Shown here: piece after piece, positions 5,965-7,541 of the stretch
How the letters are laid out: the number at the start of each line of letters is the position of its first letter
How positions within the stretch are numbered: the stretch's first letter is position 1
Assembly: GCA_004297645.1 (NCBI GenBank)
Contig: SCUG01000121.1
Location: 1 to 7,541 of the forward strand
Direction of reading: 5' to 3'
DNA from: Saprospiraceae bacterium
GTDB lineage: Bacteria > Bacteroidota > Bacteroidia > Chitinophagales > Saprospiraceae
Length of the DNA: 7,541 bases
The notes under the pieces: model-generated
The model's input: the letters and a program-made list of their open reading frames with translations, nothing else
What the model was told of the DNA's origin: nothing
Databases searched by the model: none
Made by a program: the position numbers and the translations under genes

Positions 5965-7541
5965 TCAATTTCTTTTCAATACCACCCGCCGTCTCGTTTC
6001 ATAATGCTTTTGAATAGACGGCTTTAGCTGGAACAATTCCTCCTTTTTTATGCCGTTGGCCAATGCCTCACTGAACAATGTGGAGGCCTCTTCCTTATTC
6101 CCCTGTTGGAGTAGAAGTTCAATTTTACTGGCGTAAAATTTCGGGTCTTTCGGATTGGCTTCGATGCCCTTTTGGAGGAGGCGGGATGCGTCCTTGTAAT
6201 TTCCTAATTTTTTGTTGGCCTCTGAAATTTCCAAGATTTCATTTTTGGTGGCAGGGGCAACAGCCACATCCGGTGCCTGCCGTATCAGGTTATTTTCCAC
6301 CTCTACCTGGCGGCTGGTTTCTTCGAGCTGTTTTTTCACCTCCGGCGCACGCGACGGTTCAATTTTCATCACCGCCTCATAATCTGTTTTCGCTTTTAGT
6401 GGTTGGTCGCTTTGCTGGTAAGCCTTGGCCCTGGCAATGAGGACGTCCGAGTCCTGTTTTTTGTCGAGCACGGTCGTAAAATCGTCAATGGCTCCGAGGT
6501 TGTCGCCATTTTCCATAAGCAGGAAGCCACGGTTGTTCAGGGCCAGCCAATAATTGGGATGCACCTGCAAAAGGGTATCGTAGGTGCGCAGGGCTTTTTC
6601 ATTTTGGCCGGTGCCGATGTAGCTGTCGCCTAGCATCATGTTTCGCACCAATAAAGTTGTAGAGTCAGTGGTTCTCAGGCTTTCCAGGACGGCAATGGCC
6701 GTCTCCATGTTTCCCGTTTCTTTGGCAGAAACACCAAGAACGAGCAAAATCACCTCCTCGATATCGTTGGTCATATCCCCTTGGGATACCAAGCTGGAAA
6801 GGGTTTTGACGGTATCCACCTGCTTTTCGCCCTGCCATTTGAGTTGGGTGAAGGCAAAGGCATCCTCGTCCCCCAGGAATTTGAAGCGGGTTTTGATGAT
6901 TTTAGCCGAACCGGCCTGTTCTGAGCGGCCCCAAATCACCATTTTGGCGTTGCAACGTTTGCCATAGATGGAGGCACTGTCATAACTTAGGAGGTGGTCG
7001 GGCTTGAATTGCTGATTGATTTGAATGGAGGTATTGAGTTTGTACTTTTCGCGGAGATTTTCCAACCGCTCGACGATGAGTGCCTGGGGTTGGTCTTGCC
7101 CGCCGGAAAGCAGCAGATAGGGCAACACCATGACGTTGAATTCCGAGGTGGGTTCAAAACGGGGGCAGGCCGGGCCAATATTTGGCTGCTTGGGTGGTTT
7201 CTTAAAAAAATATCCCCCGCCGAAAATCCCGGCAATAAGTATTAGCGGAATCACGAGAAGCCACCAACGTGCCACGTATCTTTTAGCCGGCTGCGCCGAA
7301 ATGCCATCGGGTTCCAGGTTGTCCGTTTCGATGTAATCGAGGAGGTTGAGCAGCCGGTCATTAATCTGACTATAACGGAGGCCGGCATTTTCAAAACTGA
7401 GGACGCCTTTCTGCTCGTCACGCTGCGTTTTCTGAAAAATGGCAGAGATTTCTACGGCCTCCCGGTACAGCGTTTTGTAGCGGGGGTCAGCCTTTAAAAA
7501 TGCTTCCACGCTGTCGAGAGCTTGCGCTGTTTCGGCGTTGG
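5965..7541 (-). CDS. EAD-like/transmembrane/TPR protein, N-terminus outside window
   Basis: The minus-strand frame is open to the right edge (524 codons visible), so the GTG at 7509 is probably internal; few residues may be missing. Numbering is from the first visible codon. Residues 1-71 form a helical domain with LKADPRYKTLYREAVEIS, QRDEQKGVLSFENA and INDRLLNLLDYIE. This resembles effector-associated domain 11, a death-like adaptor of Bacteroidota signalling and conflict proteins (recognised by pattern, not search). A single transmembrane helix spans 92-112, leaving the EAD-like part in the cytoplasm. The outer part begins with an alpha/beta domain like TolB-N/FlgO (FNVMVLPYLLL at 134-144, AKMVIWG at 198-204), with Cys125 and Cys196 possibly bridged. 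About four TPR units follow from residue 263 (LGDSYIGTGQNEKAL, YWLALNNRGFLLMENGD, ARAKAYQQSDQPLKA), then a coiled-coil-like linker and two more at 433-497, ending in a basic tail. A transmembrane sensor or scaffold is inferred. No enzyme domain is seen. Confidence 0.85.
   Translation of the reverse strand, partial: NAETAQALDSVEAFLKADPRYKTLYREAVEISAIFQKTQRDEQKGVLSFENAGLRYSQINDRLLNLLDYIETDNLEPDGISAQPAKRYVARWWLLVIPLILIAGIFGGGYFFKKPPKQPNIGPACPRFEPTSEFNVMVLPYLLLSGGQDQPQALIVERLENLREKYKLNTSIQINQQFKPDHLLSYDSASIYGKRCNAKMVIWGRSEQAGSAKIIKTRFKFLGDEDAFAFTQLKWQGEKQVDTVKTLSSLVSQGDMTNDIEEVILLVLGVSAKETGNMETAIAVLESLRTTDSTTLLVRNMMLGDSYIGTGQNEKALRTYDTLLQVHPNYWLALNNRGFLLMENGDNLGAIDDFTTVLDKKQDSDVLIARAKAYQQSDQPLKAKTDYEAVMKIEPSRAPEVKKQLEETSRQVEVENNLIRQAPDVAVAPATKNEILEISEANKKLGNYKDASRLLQKGIEANPKDPKFYASKIELLLQQGNKEEASTLFSEALANGIKKEELFQLKPSIQKHYETRRRVVLKRN

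Noticed and set aside
6078..6633. Plus-strand open frames opposite the TPR region
   Set aside because: They mirror the minus-strand TPR gene, give Trp/Pro-rich products, and lack start signals or motifs.
7507..7509. GTG as the start codon of the minus-strand EAD-like gene
   Set aside because: The frame stays open for ten more codons to the window edge (beginning NAETAQALDS), and this upstream part continues the helical pattern of the domain, so the real start is probably outside.

Overview
The window looks like chromosomal DNA of a Bacteroidota bacterium, possibly of the Saprospiria type (the class is inference). The evidence is a secreted protein with a type IX secretion (T9SS) C-terminal sorting domain, a KDO transferase with the KYEFW variant typical of the phylum, promoter-like TAnnTTTG elements, and mostly missing Shine-Dalgarno sequences. 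Six protein genes fill most of the window. Both end genes run off the edges, and no RNA genes, insertion sequences or CRISPR arrays were seen.

Left part (1-2059, + strand): the 3' end of an outer-membrane beta-barrel protein gene is followed 43 bp later by waaA (kdtA), the KDO transferase of lipid A/LPS core synthesis. Both are outer-membrane functions and may share a transcript. The unit closes with two hairpins, one overlapping the waaA stop codon and a clearer terminator just behind it.

Middle (2060-4644, + strand): a PhoA-family secreted alkaline phosphatase with a complete metal-binding and catalytic set is followed by a butyryl/short-chain-type acyl-CoA dehydrogenase. The 86 bp between them hold an imperfect 23-bp palindrome and a 16-codon mini-ORF that overlaps the dehydrogenase start by ATGA. 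A good Rho-independent terminator overlaps the dehydrogenase stop codon.

Right part (4645-7541): a TAnnTTTG promoter precedes a T9SS cargo protein made of a signal peptide, an unassigned passenger domain, a fibronectin-like linker and a type A sorting domain. Its passenger half is clearly poorer in G+C than its C-terminal half. It converges, with only 5 bp between stop codons, on a minus-strand gene that enters from the right edge. That gene encodes a single-span membrane protein with an N-terminal helical domain resembling the effector-associated domains (EAD11-like) of Bacteroidota signalling and conflict proteins, then a TolB/FlgO-like extracytoplasmic domain and TPR repeats. It is the most interesting gene here, but its likely partners lie outside the window to the right.

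The remaining genes are ordinary envelope and metabolic genes. No complete new system is visible within these 7.5 kb.
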